Shown: positions 26,379 to 34,569 of the stretch, piece after piece
Layout: every line of letters begins with the position of its first letter
Position numbering within the stretch: the first letter of the stretch is position 1
Assembly: GCA_903850335.1 (NCBI GenBank)
Contig: CAINLJ010000044.1
Location: 1 to 42,862 of the forward strand
Length of the DNA: 42,862 nucleotides
Reading direction: 5' to 3'
From: an uncultured Bacteroidia bacterium
GTDB taxonomy: Bacteria > Bacteroidota > Bacteroidia > Bacteroidales > Prolixibacteraceae
The notes under the pieces: generated by a model
The model's input: only the letters and a program-made list of their open reading frames with translations
What the model was told of the DNA's origin: nothing
The model's database searches: none
Made by a program: the position numbers and the translations under genes

Positions 26379-28019
26379 ATGATAAAAAAGATTAGTATAC
26401 TTATATTAGTATTATATGTTCCATTCCTGGTTCATGCTCAAGGACATACTACAATTTCAGCTAATACTCCCAGGATAGTTGTTGGTATTGTAATCGAGGA
26501 TTTTAATCCTGATTATATTGAAAGGTTCTGGGATAAATTTGGTGAGGGAGGATTTCAAAGGCTTTACAGGGCAGGATTTATTTGTGCTAATCACCATTAT
26601 AACAACCTCATACAACGTGCTTCGGTTAATATGGCTACTCTTTCTACCGGTACGTCACCTTCGCATCACGGAATAATTAATGATTTCTGGATAAACAGGC
26701 TCAAAAAGAAGGAGGTAAAAGCGGTAAATGACGAATTTTATACTACTGTGGGATCCGATTCCAGGGAGGGTGAAAGGTCTGCAATGAATCTGATGACGTC
26801 TACACTTGGTGATCATTTAAAGCTTGTGACTAGAGGAAGATCCAAAGTGTTTAGTATTGCGATGAACGATATTCCGGCTGTTCTGGCGGCGGGTCATGCA
26901 GCAGATGGAGCTTACTGGCTCGATAATACCTCTGGAAAGATGATCTCAAGTTCCTATTATGTTGAGACTTTTCCACAATGGGCATTCGACTTTAATGCGA
27001 GTAAAATTGTTGACAAATCTATTTCAACAAATTGGACAACATTGAAGGAAAGCAGCGCCTACGGTGAAAGTATTTCTGATGACTATCCAAAGGAAGCGGG
27101 ATACTTTGGAAAATACAGGTCTTTTCCTTATGACCTGAACAAACTCAAGAAGGAATCCGGAGGAAGCTACAAAATCCTTAAGACTACCCCTTTGGGGAAT
27201 TCAATTGTTAAGGAATTTGCACTTCAAATGATACTAAAAGAGCAGCTTGGACATGATCTGATTCCAGATATGCTCACAGTTGTATTTTCTTCAATGGATT
27301 ATGAAAGGTATTCTTTTGGTCCTTTCTCAGTCGAAATGGAGGATACTTATTTGCGTATGGATAAAGATATTGCAGAATTGCTCAAATATGTGGAAACAGG
27401 TTTTGGTACAGAAGACATTCTTGTTTATCTGACAGGATTGACGAGTATCTCATATCCTGCCGATTATCTAAAGGAAAAATATCACCTGACCGCTGGAATC
27501 TTCAATCCCGACAGTTCTATTGCTTTGCTAAAGTCGTACCTGAACATCAAATACGGAGAGGGTAACTGGATTGAACTTTTTACAAATCAGATGATCTACT
27601 TCGATCATGAATTGATAGAGAAGAAAAAGGTAAATATTCTGGAAATGCAGAATTCAGTTGCGATGTTTTTAAGTCAGTTTGAGGGTATTGCCTATGCTAA
27701 GGCCGCTCTGGAAATTGAAGCAAATAACTTTCCAGGTGGTGTCCTCGAACCTTTTCAGAATAATTTTCACATTAAAAGATCAGGTGATGTGCTGATTAAA
27801 TATGAGGATGGATGGCAGCCGAAAGATAAATTCAATCCATTGGATTATACAGATAATAGTCAGGTTCCTCTCGTCTGGTATGGTGCCGGAATAAAAAAGG
27901 GGACTACAACAAGGTATACCGACGCCACCGATGTTGTTCCTACAATTGCTGCATTTCTAGGTATCGCTCCGCCTCCGGCAACGACAGGACAGGTGATAGA
28001 GGAGTTGATCAAACATTAA
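26379..28019 (+). CDS. Alkaline phosphatase family (PafA-like) protein, probably catalytically inactive
   Basis: Secreted 546-aa protein with a signal peptide (KKISILILVLYVPFLVHA). Its fold and many backbone motifs follow the PafA type of the alkaline phosphatase superfamily: VVGIVIEDFNPDY, FGEGGFQRL, STGTSPSHHGI, AGHAADGAYW, SMDYERYSFGP, EDTYLRMDKD. By alignment from memory with Elizabethkingia PafA, nearly all catalytic residues are replaced: metal Asp38 to Glu40, nucleophile Thr79 to Ala81, Lys162/Arg164 to Asn163/Ile165, His309 to Tyr311, Asp352/His353 to Leu354/Thr355, His486 to Gln495. Only Asp305 (Asp307) remains. It is intact and of normal length, so it looks like a conserved pseudoenzyme. 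Confidence 0.85.
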   Translation: MIKKISILILVLYVPFLVHAQGHTTISANTPRIVVGIVIEDFNPDYIERFWDKFGEGGFQRLYRAGFICANHHYNNLIQRASVNMATLSTGTSPSHHGIINDFWINRLKKKEVKAVNDEFYTTVGSDSREGERSAMNLMTSTLGDHLKLVTRGRSKVFSIAMNDIPAVLAAGHAADGAYWLDNTSGKMISSSYYVETFPQWAFDFNASKIVDKSISTNWTTLKESSAYGESISDDYPKEAGYFGKYRSFPYDLNKLKKESGGSYKILKTTPLGNSIVKEFALQMILKEQLGHDLIPDMLTVVFSSMDYERYSFGPFSVEMEDTYLRMDKDIAELLKYVETGFGTEDILVYLTGLTSISYPADYLKEKYHLTAGIFNPDSSIALLKSYLNIKYGEGNWIELFTNQMIYFDHELIEKKKVNILEMQNSVAMFLSQFEGIAYAKAALEIEANNFPGGVLEPFQNNFHIKRSGDVLIKYEDGWQPKDKFNPLDYTDNSQVPLVWYGAGIKKGTTTRYTDATDVVPTIAAFLGIAPPPATTGQVIEELIKH

Positions 28020-28209
28020 TCGTTTCCAATGATATTGGTAAGGCGTAGCTATCGGCAGATACTTTTTAATTTTGAGTTTTAGAAAAGGTATTTTAGATTA
28101 AGAATCAAAAGGAGCATCACAATACAATAACTTTTGAGGATGAATACAGGGCAATTCATATAGAAAATAGTGTTGAGGTGGATGAACGAAATATTTTTTA
28201 GACTCCTGG

Positions 28210-28228
28210 TCAACTCCTACAGAGTTGA
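28210..28228. repeat. Short palindrome (7-bp stem)
   Basis: tcaactc and gagttga form a perfect 7-bp stem around a 5-nt loop. It resembles the third hairpin of the repeat family nearby. Confidence 0.6.
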
Positions 28229-28302
28229 CTTGAATTTGGTTGATTTCAGTTACTAAATTCTCATGTGAGATATGGCAACTTTGGTCTTCTTGCTATCAGT
28301 CC

Positions 28303-28394
28303 TAACTCTGTAAGAGTATTCCGTAAATAACCCCTGGTGCAAACCAGGGGAAAAGATGACAATGCAATCCCGGATACCCTGTCAGGGTAGCCCA
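28303..28394 (-). repeat. Three-hairpin REP-like repeat, copy in inverse orientation
   Basis: Three perfect hairpins in a row: actct-gta-agagt (about 28305-28317), cccctggt-gcaa-accagggg (28331-28350) and taccct-gtc-agggta (28375-28389). Read on the minus strand the order matches the copies at 29076 and 42727, although the stem sequences differ. Confidence 0.65.
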
Positions 28395-28457
28395 TTGAAA
28401 AGCAGTATAACCAATAATTACAGCCCGTTACCTGTTTTTTATAGTTATTCACCCAAA

Positions 28458-29012
28458 CTATAATTTCGATTTGCCATAACCATTATAGGATACAATCTCC
28501 TCCATTGGTTTACGGATTTTTGTCCTGGTTTTTACTGCGGAATATCCTATTGTTATGATAAGTTGTACCCTTCTTGAGTCAGGCACTCTACATATTTTCC
28601 TGATTTTTCCCTCATCAAACCATCCAATCATGCAACTTCCCAATCCTTCGGCTGCAGCTGCCAGGCAGATATGTTGAGCAATAATTCCAATATCAATTAA
28701 GGGATAATGTTTCCTCTTAATCCAGCCACCAAAGCTTGAAGTAAAATTTGCTGGTTCCTCTACCAGAACAATATGAATGGGAGCCTGCCGGGTGAAATGA
28801 TTCATACCTAAGATTTTCTCAGATGTAGCCTCTGCCACCTGATCCTTAAGTTCAGGATTATCTATAACAATGAGGTGCCACGGCTGGGCATTACATGCTG
28901 AAGGGGCCAAACGGGCACATTCTAAGATCCTGTCGAGTTTATCCTTTTCAACCTGCTTGTTTAGATAACCCCTGTCACTTTGGCGGATTAAGACTAATGA
29001 CGTAAAATCCAT
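28458..29012 (-). CDS. Nitroreductase family protein
   Basis: FMN-dependent oxidoreductase of 184 aa. The N-terminal IRQSDRGYLNKQVEKDKLDRILECARLAPSACNAQPW region and the later GIIAQHICLAAAAEGLGSCMIG and IITIGYS are characteristic. Such enzymes reduce nitro, quinone or flavin substrates with NAD(P)H in the cytoplasm. The physiological substrate is unknown. The gene stands alone between two blocks of palindromic repeats. Confidence 0.92.
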   Translation of the reverse strand: MDFTSLVLIRQSDRGYLNKQVEKDKLDRILECARLAPSACNAQPWHLIVIDNPELKDQVAEATSEKILGMNHFTRQAPIHIVLVEEPANFTSSFGGWIKRKHYPLIDIGIIAQHICLAAAAEGLGSCMIGWFDEGKIRKICRVPDSRRVQLIITIGYSAVKTRTKIRKPMEEIVSYNGYGKSKL

Positions 29013-29075
29013 AATATACTATTTTAAGGCATAGATATTAAACGAATGCTGGACTAAATATGTTCAATCCACCAG

Positions 29076-29190
29076 AGGTTCAACCCGCTGCAGGGGTTGA
29101 TATTTTAGTTGCATCCTTGCCGCCGGTTCCGTTTCACTTCACCGGGGGTTATTCAGATTGAACTCTTTCAGAGTTCTTTAATACTGATCA
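29076..29190 (+). repeat. Three-hairpin REP-like repeat, plus orientation
   Basis: Hairpin 1 is tcaaccc/gggttga (29080-29100), hairpin 2 is the conserved block ccggttccgtttcacttcac plus a g-rich end (about 29122-29150), and hairpin 3 is gaactct-ttc-agagttc (29160-29176). About 29 nt of the middle block are identical to the copy at 42774-42802. Confidence 0.75.
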
Positions 29191-29284
29191 AAATAAAACG
29201 GTTTTCTGACGTGGTATTGTAAATTTGGACATAAAAATTGAATAGCTTCAAGGTATGCGCCAAATCTTTGAACAATTGTTATTT

Positions 29285-29320
29285 AAAAAGCAAAGGCGGA
29301 ACAACACTGCTCCGCCTTTG
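29285..29320 (-). terminator. Terminator of the kdnA-kdnB-kdsA-transaldolase/CBS operon
   Basis: On the minus strand, a perfect 10-bp G+C-rich stem (29320-29311 with 29300-29291), 10-nt loop, followed by CTTTTT. It starts 18 nt after the stop of the last gene. Confidence 0.85.
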
Positions 29321-29338
29321 GCTCTTGTATTTATAATG

Positions 29339-30364
29339 TTAGTTCATCAAATCAAGTTTAACCATGTCCTGGATGTCAAGCATTCCAATTGGAAGACCCT
29401 TCTCTGTAACGATAATATTATCGACCTGATTAGCATTAAAAATATCAGCGGCTTTCTGTAATAAAGCATCTCCTTCGATTGAAAGTGGGTTTGCAGTCAT
29501 ACACTCGCCGACGATTGCTGTATTAATATGGTCGCCTATTTTCCGCAATTGCCTGCGCAGGTCTCCATCCGTAAAGATACCTGCGAGTTTCCCGTTTTTG
29601 TCCACAACAGAGACAGCACCCATGCCTGAATCAGTCATTTTCAGCAGGGCATCCGGCACCATACAATCAATATCCACGACGGGATTAGATTTCGAAATAA
29701 CGCTCTTTACCTGAATCGTCATGAGCCGGGTATGTTGAAAAAACTGATCAGTACCTAATTTTGTAAGATGGTTATCCGCAAGTTTTTTCATGATGCTCCA
29801 GGGAAGAGTGATGTTATGAGCTCCCAGTGTCAACGCATCTTTCACATGTTCAGGATAACGAACCGATGAAAACATCACCTTACAATCGTAATTATATTCT
29901 TTAATTACACCAACAATTTGTTTAACAAGACTTAAGGCATCATGTCCCTGATCCTGCATCCTGCCAACCAATACACACACATAATTTGCTCCTGCAGTCA
30001 AGGCCATATAAGCTTGCTGGATATTATAAACAAGGTGCAAATTAATAAGAAACCCTTCTTCATGAAGTTTTTTACATGCTTTTACACCTTCGAAATTAAC
30101 CGGAATCTTGAAAACTGTTTTTTTCTTGTCCAATCCGAGGTTTAACAAACGATGGGCTTCAGCTACAATCTCTTCAGAAGATTCACCAAGTGCCTCAATC
30201 ATAAGTATGGGTACCATCTTTGATAATTTGATTATCGCCCCATCGATGTCCGTAATCCCATTTTTATGCATAAACGTTGGTGTAGTTGTTACACCGTCAA
30301 TGATCCCAAGTTTAAGGGCTTCTTCAATTTCAGCAAGGTTAGCCGAGTCAAGAAAAAATTCCAT
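29339..30364 (-). CDS. Transaldolase/F6P-aldolase-like barrel fused to KdsD-type CBS pair
   Basis: A 341-aa fusion. Residues 1-215 are a class I aldolase barrel of the FSA/transaldolase family: FLDSAN (Asp6), the Schiff-base Lys86 in FKIPVN, and Arg135 in VGRMQDQG. The family's TTNPS becomes TTTPT, so the usual active-site Asn28 is Thr. Residues 225-341 form two CBS domains. GIFTDGDLRR (262-271) and CMTANP match the CBS region of KdsD (arabinose-5-phosphate isomerase) far better than generic CBS pairs. It is the last gene of a Kdo8N operon, 13 nt after kdsA. I infer a role in making A5P or controlling its supply. Ordinary transaldolase activity is the alternative. Confidence 0.88.
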   Translation of the reverse strand: MEFFLDSANLAEIEEALKLGIIDGVTTTPTFMHKNGITDIDGAIIKLSKMVPILMIEALGESSEEIVAEAHRLLNLGLDKKKTVFKIPVNFEGVKACKKLHEEGFLINLHLVYNIQQAYMALTAGANYVCVLVGRMQDQGHDALSLVKQIVGVIKEYNYDCKVMFSSVRYPEHVKDALTLGAHNITLPWSIMKKLADNHLTKLGTDQFFQHTRLMTIQVKSVISKSNPVVDIDCMVPDALLKMTDSGMGAVSVVDKNGKLAGIFTDGDLRRQLRKIGDHINTAIVGECMTANPLSIEGDALLQKAADIFNANQVDNIIVTEKGLPIGMLDIQDMVKLDLMN

Positions 30365-30377
30365 ACAATGATTATTT

Positions 30378-31214
30378 TTAATTTTTATATCTGTATTTTA
30401 CTTCAATATTGTGAATTTCAATCAGTGGTTTGAGAAACTCAGTAACATCATCGATACACATCTGGCTGGCTGCATCACACAATGCATGAGTCGGATCAGG
30501 ATGAACTTCAACGAATAGTCCGTCAATCCCGGCAGCTACTCCTGCTCTTGCCAAAGTTGGAATAAACTCCCTTGAACCTCCTTTAGGATCAGCGCTTGGA
30601 ATTCCATATTTACGAATCGAATGGGTAACATCGAAAATTACCGGGTATCCCGTTGTCCTTAAATGGTAGAAGCTTCGGGGATCGACAATCAGATCATTAT
30701 ATCCGAAGGCATAACCACGCTCAGTCACAAGAATTTGATCATTACCGGCTTGTTCAACTTTTTTGACAGGCTTAATCATGTTCTCAGGGGACAGATACTG
30801 GGCATGTTTTAGATTGATAACCTTTCCTGTTTTGGCAGCTTCCATAACAAGGGTAGTCTGCATAACAAGATACGCCGGAATCTGAATAACATCAACGACA
30901 GATGCCGCAGCTGCAATCTGATCGGGATAGTGGATATCTGTCAGAATGGGAACCTTAAACTGATCCTTGATTTTCTGAAGCATTTCAAGACCCTTCTCCA
31001 ATCCGGGCCCGGAATAAAAATCAGCTGAACTTCGATTATCTTTTTGGAATGAAGATTTAAAGATCAGTGGAAGATCAAGTTTTTCAGATAGACCAACAAG
31101 AAATTCTGCAGTGTCCATCATTGTCTTCTCATCCTCAATTACGCATGGCCCTGCGATCAGAAATAACTTGTCTGCACCGCATTGAACATTTCCTACATTG
31201 ATTATTTTAGTCAT
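30378..31214 (-). CDS. kdsA: 3-deoxy-8-phosphooctulonate synthase (Kdo-8-P synthase)
   Basis: Condenses arabinose-5-phosphate with PEP to Kdo-8-phosphate, the committed step to the LPS inner-core sugar. The protein is 278 aa. Diagnostic motifs are FLIAGPCVIED, IFKSSFQKDNRSS, VPILTDIHYPDQ, IQIPAYLVMQT, LVTERGYAFGYN, FDVTHSIRKYG and LFVEVHPDPTHALCD. It lies 10 nt after kdnB and 13 nt before the aldolase/CBS fusion, all on the minus strand. The start is the ATG at 31214. Confidence 0.96.
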   Translation of the reverse strand: MTKIINVGNVQCGADKLFLIAGPCVIEDEKTMMDTAEFLVGLSEKLDLPLIFKSSFQKDNRSSADFYSGPGLEKGLEMLQKIKDQFKVPILTDIHYPDQIAAAASVVDVIQIPAYLVMQTTLVMEAAKTGKVINLKHAQYLSPENMIKPVKKVEQAGNDQILVTERGYAFGYNDLIVDPRSFYHLRTTGYPVIFDVTHSIRKYGIPSADPKGGSREFIPTLARAGVAAGIDGLFVEVHPDPTHALCDAASQMCIDDVTEFLKPLIEIHNIEVKYRYKN

Positions 31215-31224
31215 TCTGATTAGT

Positions 31225-32301
31225 TTACATTTTCAGGAACAGCCCGCGAAGTTTATCCCGGGTGATTATCTTCTCCCAATCTGGTCCGCTCACGTGTGCC
31301 CACATAAATACAAGGGTAAGAGAGATATCAATCATCTTCTCGATTTCCTCAGGAGTACAATTTGCAGTTACGCCACGAGGAATATCAATATTATTTAATT
31401 GCATCATCTCCCTGAATTCTTTTACAGCCTCAGGATAGAATTCTTCGAGCTGATTGAATACTACGCAATTGCCTACACCATGGTGGATATTGGTGACAGT
31501 AGCCAGACCGTATGACATGGCATGACATGCACCCACTTCCGAATAAGTCAGTGAGAGCCCTCCAAGATAGGAAGCGACCATAAGTTTTTCCTCATTTTCA
31601 GGAGAACGGCTGTCGTTGCTCAAATAAATATCCCTGAAAATTCGCAGGGATTCTATTCCCAGCGAATCGCCCATGACGGTCCTCCTGTGACCATTGAGTG
31701 CTTCGATATTATGAATATAACAATCCATAGCCGTGTAAAACCGTTGTGGCTCAGGAACTGATGTTATCAATTCCGGATCGAGGACAAGCTGATCTGCGGC
31801 AGTAAAATTGCCTTTTATACCTAATTTTTTTACAGGTCCCGTAAGTACGGTAGTCATCGAAACTTCTGCTCCAGTACCCGAAATAGTTGGAATTACAGTA
31901 CAATGAACGCCTTTATTTTTAATAAAATCCAGCCCCTGATATTGTACCGAAGAACCCTCGTTTGTAAACATAAGTCGTATTGCCTTGGCATAATCCATCA
32001 CAGTACCACCTCCAATTCCGACAACTGACACCGGATTTCCTTTTCCAAGACTTTTTACTTCTGCAACCATTTCATCAACAGTCTTTGTCTTGGGTTCGTC
32101 GGTGACATCAATCATTTTGAGAATGTCCTGAGGTAGAAGGGGAATACGTTTAAGGAAATCTTTTCCTTCAAAATACTCATCAACGAGGAAAAGAACAAAC
32201 GAGTCCTTTTCTGTACGTAACTCTCCCAGGACATCACCTAGTTGGTCAAAACTGTTCCGACCATATAATATCCGACCGACTGGTTTTAAATTTCTGAACA
32301 T
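31225..32301 (-). CDS. kdnB: 3-deoxy-D-manno-octulosonate 8-oxidase (iron-containing alcohol dehydrogenase)
   Basis: Group III metal-dependent alcohol dehydrogenase, 358 aa. The nucleotide loop is GIGGGTVMDYAKA (95-107). Metal ligands are probably Asp193 and His197 in DCYIH, His260 in CHAMSYGL, and His274 in IHHGVGN. In Shewanella, KdnB oxidises the 8-hydroxyl of Kdo so that KdnA can aminate it. Assignment to KdnB rather than a generic alcohol dehydrogenase rests on its place: 7 nt after a KdnA-like aminotransferase and 10 nt before kdsA. Confidence 0.9.
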   Translation of the reverse strand: MFRNLKPVGRILYGRNSFDQLGDVLGELRTEKDSFVLFLVDEYFEGKDFLKRIPLLPQDILKMIDVTDEPKTKTVDEMVAEVKSLGKGNPVSVVGIGGGTVMDYAKAIRLMFTNEGSSVQYQGLDFIKNKGVHCTVIPTISGTGAEVSMTTVLTGPVKKLGIKGNFTAADQLVLDPELITSVPEPQRFYTAMDCYIHNIEALNGHRRTVMGDSLGIESLRIFRDIYLSNDSRSPENEEKLMVASYLGGLSLTYSEVGACHAMSYGLATVTNIHHGVGNCVVFNQLEEFYPEAVKEFREMMQLNNIDIPRGVTANCTPEEIEKMIDISLTLVFMWAHVSGPDWEKIITRDKLRGLFLKM

Positions 32302-32308
32302 ACTCTTT

Positions 32309-33502
32309 TTATTTTAGTGCTTTTTTTATTGCTGTTCTCATTTTTGAGATCAGGATGTTTAGGTCTTCATCACTCCAGTTAACCATGATCTGTGTCATCA
32401 TAAGACGCTGCATAATAGCATCAGATTGGGGAACTTCAAGATTTCTGTAGTCGGGCACATTATTAATCTTCATAACCGGGAGATTGAAGATTGATTTCAT
32501 CTCTTTTAAATGGCCCCACTGCCTGTGATAATGGAAGTTGTTCCTGTACCAGTAGGAAGCGCTGAGTTCTTCTTTTTGAAATTCTTCAAACACCCTTATC
32601 GCTTTTTCAGAATCCGGAAGGAAGAAAGAGAGAAATGTAGCAGAATCTCCTGCTTGATCAGGAACATTTCTTAACCGGATCTCGGGGAACTCATTTAATA
32701 CTTGTTTAAGAATATTTTGATGAGTCCTTTGTTTCTCTATCATATAAGGCAATTTGCGAAGTTGCGCCAACACAACTGCGGCACCGAGTTCAGAACCACG
32801 GAAATTATAACCTAATATGGGATGTTGTTCGGCTCCGCGTGCATTTCCCAAATGATCGTGACCATGATCGGAATATTTGTGTGCCCGGTCGTATAATTCG
32901 TCATCGTTTGTTGCAACGGCACCTCCCTCTCCGGCAGTAATAATTTTGTAATAGTCGAATGAGAAGGCTGACATTTTACCGAAATTGCCCAGCATCTTAC
33001 CTTTATAACTTCCACCAAGCGCAGGTGCTGCATCCTCGATTAATATCAGGTTATGTTTCTCACATACTGCGAGTATTTCATCCATTCTGCCCATTGAGCC
33101 AAAGACCTGTATGATTAAGACCGCTTTAGTCCGGGGAGTAACAGCCTTCTCAATCCCTTCAGGACTCAAACATAATGTTTCGTCTATTTCTGCAAACACA
33201 GGAATTGCTCCAGCTAAAAGCACAGCCTCAATAGGAGCTATAAATGTGTATGGGGGAACAATTACTTCATCGCCATATCCAATTCCGCAGCAGGCAAGTG
33301 ATAACGAATCTGCTGCTGTTCCGCTAGCACAGAAATGAGTGTGTTTTGCACCTAAATAAGTGCTGAATTCTTGCTCGAAAGTTTTTGCTTTCCAAACTCC
33401 ATTTCGTTGTGAATCATGTCCATACCTAAATAAAACTCCAGTTTCGAGTACGTCCATAACCTCTTTGCGTTCTTCATTACCGAACAACTCAGTACCTGCC
33501 AT
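32309..33502 (-). CDS. kdnA: 8-amino-3,8-dideoxy-manno-octulosonate transaminase (DegT/DnrJ family)
   Basis: PLP-dependent sugar aminotransferase of 397 aa. The Schiff-base Lys is about Lys186 in SFDYYKIITAGEGG, and the pyridine-binding Asp157 is in LIEDAAPALGG. The N-terminus FGNEERKEVMDVLETGVLFRYG is the family entry motif. In Shewanella, KdnA aminates the aldehyde made by KdnB, giving Kdo8N, which replaces Kdo in the LPS inner core and alters antibiotic sensitivity. It is the first gene of the operon; only a weak TAATTTTA -7 box is visible (33559-33552). Confidence 0.9.
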   Translation of the reverse strand: MAGTELFGNEERKEVMDVLETGVLFRYGHDSQRNGVWKAKTFEQEFSTYLGAKHTHFCASGTAADSLSLACCGIGYGDEVIVPPYTFIAPIEAVLLAGAIPVFAEIDETLCLSPEGIEKAVTPRTKAVLIIQVFGSMGRMDEILAVCEKHNLILIEDAAPALGGSYKGKMLGNFGKMSAFSFDYYKIITAGEGGAVATNDDELYDRAHKYSDHGHDHLGNARGAEQHPILGYNFRGSELGAAVVLAQLRKLPYMIEKQRTHQNILKQVLNEFPEIRLRNVPDQAGDSATFLSFFLPDSEKAIRVFEEFQKEELSASYWYRNNFHYHRQWGHLKEMKSIFNLPVMKINNVPDYRNLEVPQSDAIMQRLMMTQIMVNWSDEDLNILISKMRTAIKKALK

Positions 33503-33669
33503 ATTTAATCAGTTAATCTATCTATTGTATTCTCTATTTCTTAAAAACTCGTAAAATTACATTTATTTTGAAAATAAAACCTGAAAAAAGGCATTATTAA
33601 ACAGCTTTGATTTAAACGGTGAATGCTTCTTATTGTTTTGGAGTTACTAAATGGATATATTTTCATGAT

Positions 33670-34569
33670 TTAAAAGAAAAAAATCACCATTCCTGTAACT
33701 GCAAGAAATGCACCTGCAACCTCTTTCCAGTTTAGCTTTTCGTGAAATACAATCACTGAAGGGATTAAAATAAATATTGGAACAGTAGCGATCAATGTTG
33801 AGGCAACTCCTACCGATGTGTATTGGAATGAGAGCAAACTTAAGGAAACTCCAAGAAACGGACCAAAAAAAGAGCCAATAAGAAGTGGTCCGATCGCTTT
33901 GTTATTCTTTAAAGTAAAACCTACTGAACGCCATTGTTTTGCTAAGGTTATAATCACAATAAATCCTATAATACCCGTTATGACACGAATCTGGGAAGAA
34001 GCAAAAGGATCATAATTCCCCATCCCAAGCTTTGAAAATACTGCCCCTATACCCTGGCCGATTGCTCCTCCAAGAGCCAGTAATAAACCTTTAACCGGGT
34101 AATTCAGTCGTGAATTATTCGTTTCAGGTTCAGGACTCTTGAGTATCACAATGGCTATTCCTGAAAGGACAAGCACCATTCCCAATGCGTTTAGCCACGT
34201 TAATTTTTCATGTAAAATTATAGCACCTGTCAAGGCAGCTACCGGTGGGGCAAGTGACATGATCAGCATAGATAACTTAGCTGATTGATAGGAGTATGAT
34301 TTAAACAGACAATAATCACCTGCAACAAATCCCACGAGTCCTGATATGGACAACCATTTCCACGCTTCAGGAGATGCATCGGATGGGGTCCAGAATCCAC
34401 GCATAATTTTCGACCAGACCAAAAACATTCCCATTGCAATTACTAATCGAGCAATGTTAACTGCCAGAGGACCGGCGCGACGAGTTGCCAGCGAGAAGTA
34501 CAATGCTGATGCCGACCAGCAAATTGCAGTAATTACTCCGGCTATTTCACCTATATGACTTGCTTGCAT
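33670..34569 (-). CDS. EamA/DMT family transporter
   Basis: Inner-membrane protein of 299 aa with about ten hydrophobic helices in two EamA repeats (roughly residues 5-145 and 160-298). The second repeat ends with the usual PIFILIPSVIVFHEKLNWKEVAGA motif, and the first has LTGAIILHEKLTWLNALGM. Substrate unknown; relatives export amino acids or metabolites. Its ATG directly follows the TGA of the preceding small membrane protein (TGAATG), so translation is likely coupled. Confidence 0.92.
   Translation of the reverse strand: MQASHIGEIAGVITAICWSASALYFSLATRRAGPLAVNIARLVIAMGMFLVWSKIMRGFWTPSDASPEAWKWLSISGLVGFVAGDYCLFKSYSYQSAKLSMLIMSLAPPVAALTGAIILHEKLTWLNALGMVLVLSGIAIVILKSPEPETNNSRLNYPVKGLLLALGGAIGQGIGAVFSKLGMGNYDPFASSQIRVITGIIGFIVIITLAKQWRSVGFTLKNNKAIGPLLIGSFFGPFLGVSLSLLSFQYTSVGVASTLIATVPIFILIPSVIVFHEKLNWKEVAGAFLAVTGMVIFFF

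Larger units (their letters stand above)
28020..28457. other. Intergenic region with palindromic repeats
   Basis: About 440 bases without a credible gene. It contains a hairpin at 28210-28228 and the three-hairpin repeat at 28303-28394. The remainder (28020-28200) shows nothing recognisable. Confidence 0.7.

Noticed and set aside
28261-28452. 63-codon minus-strand frame
   Set aside because: It translates the hairpin repeat; no start signal or domain is seen.
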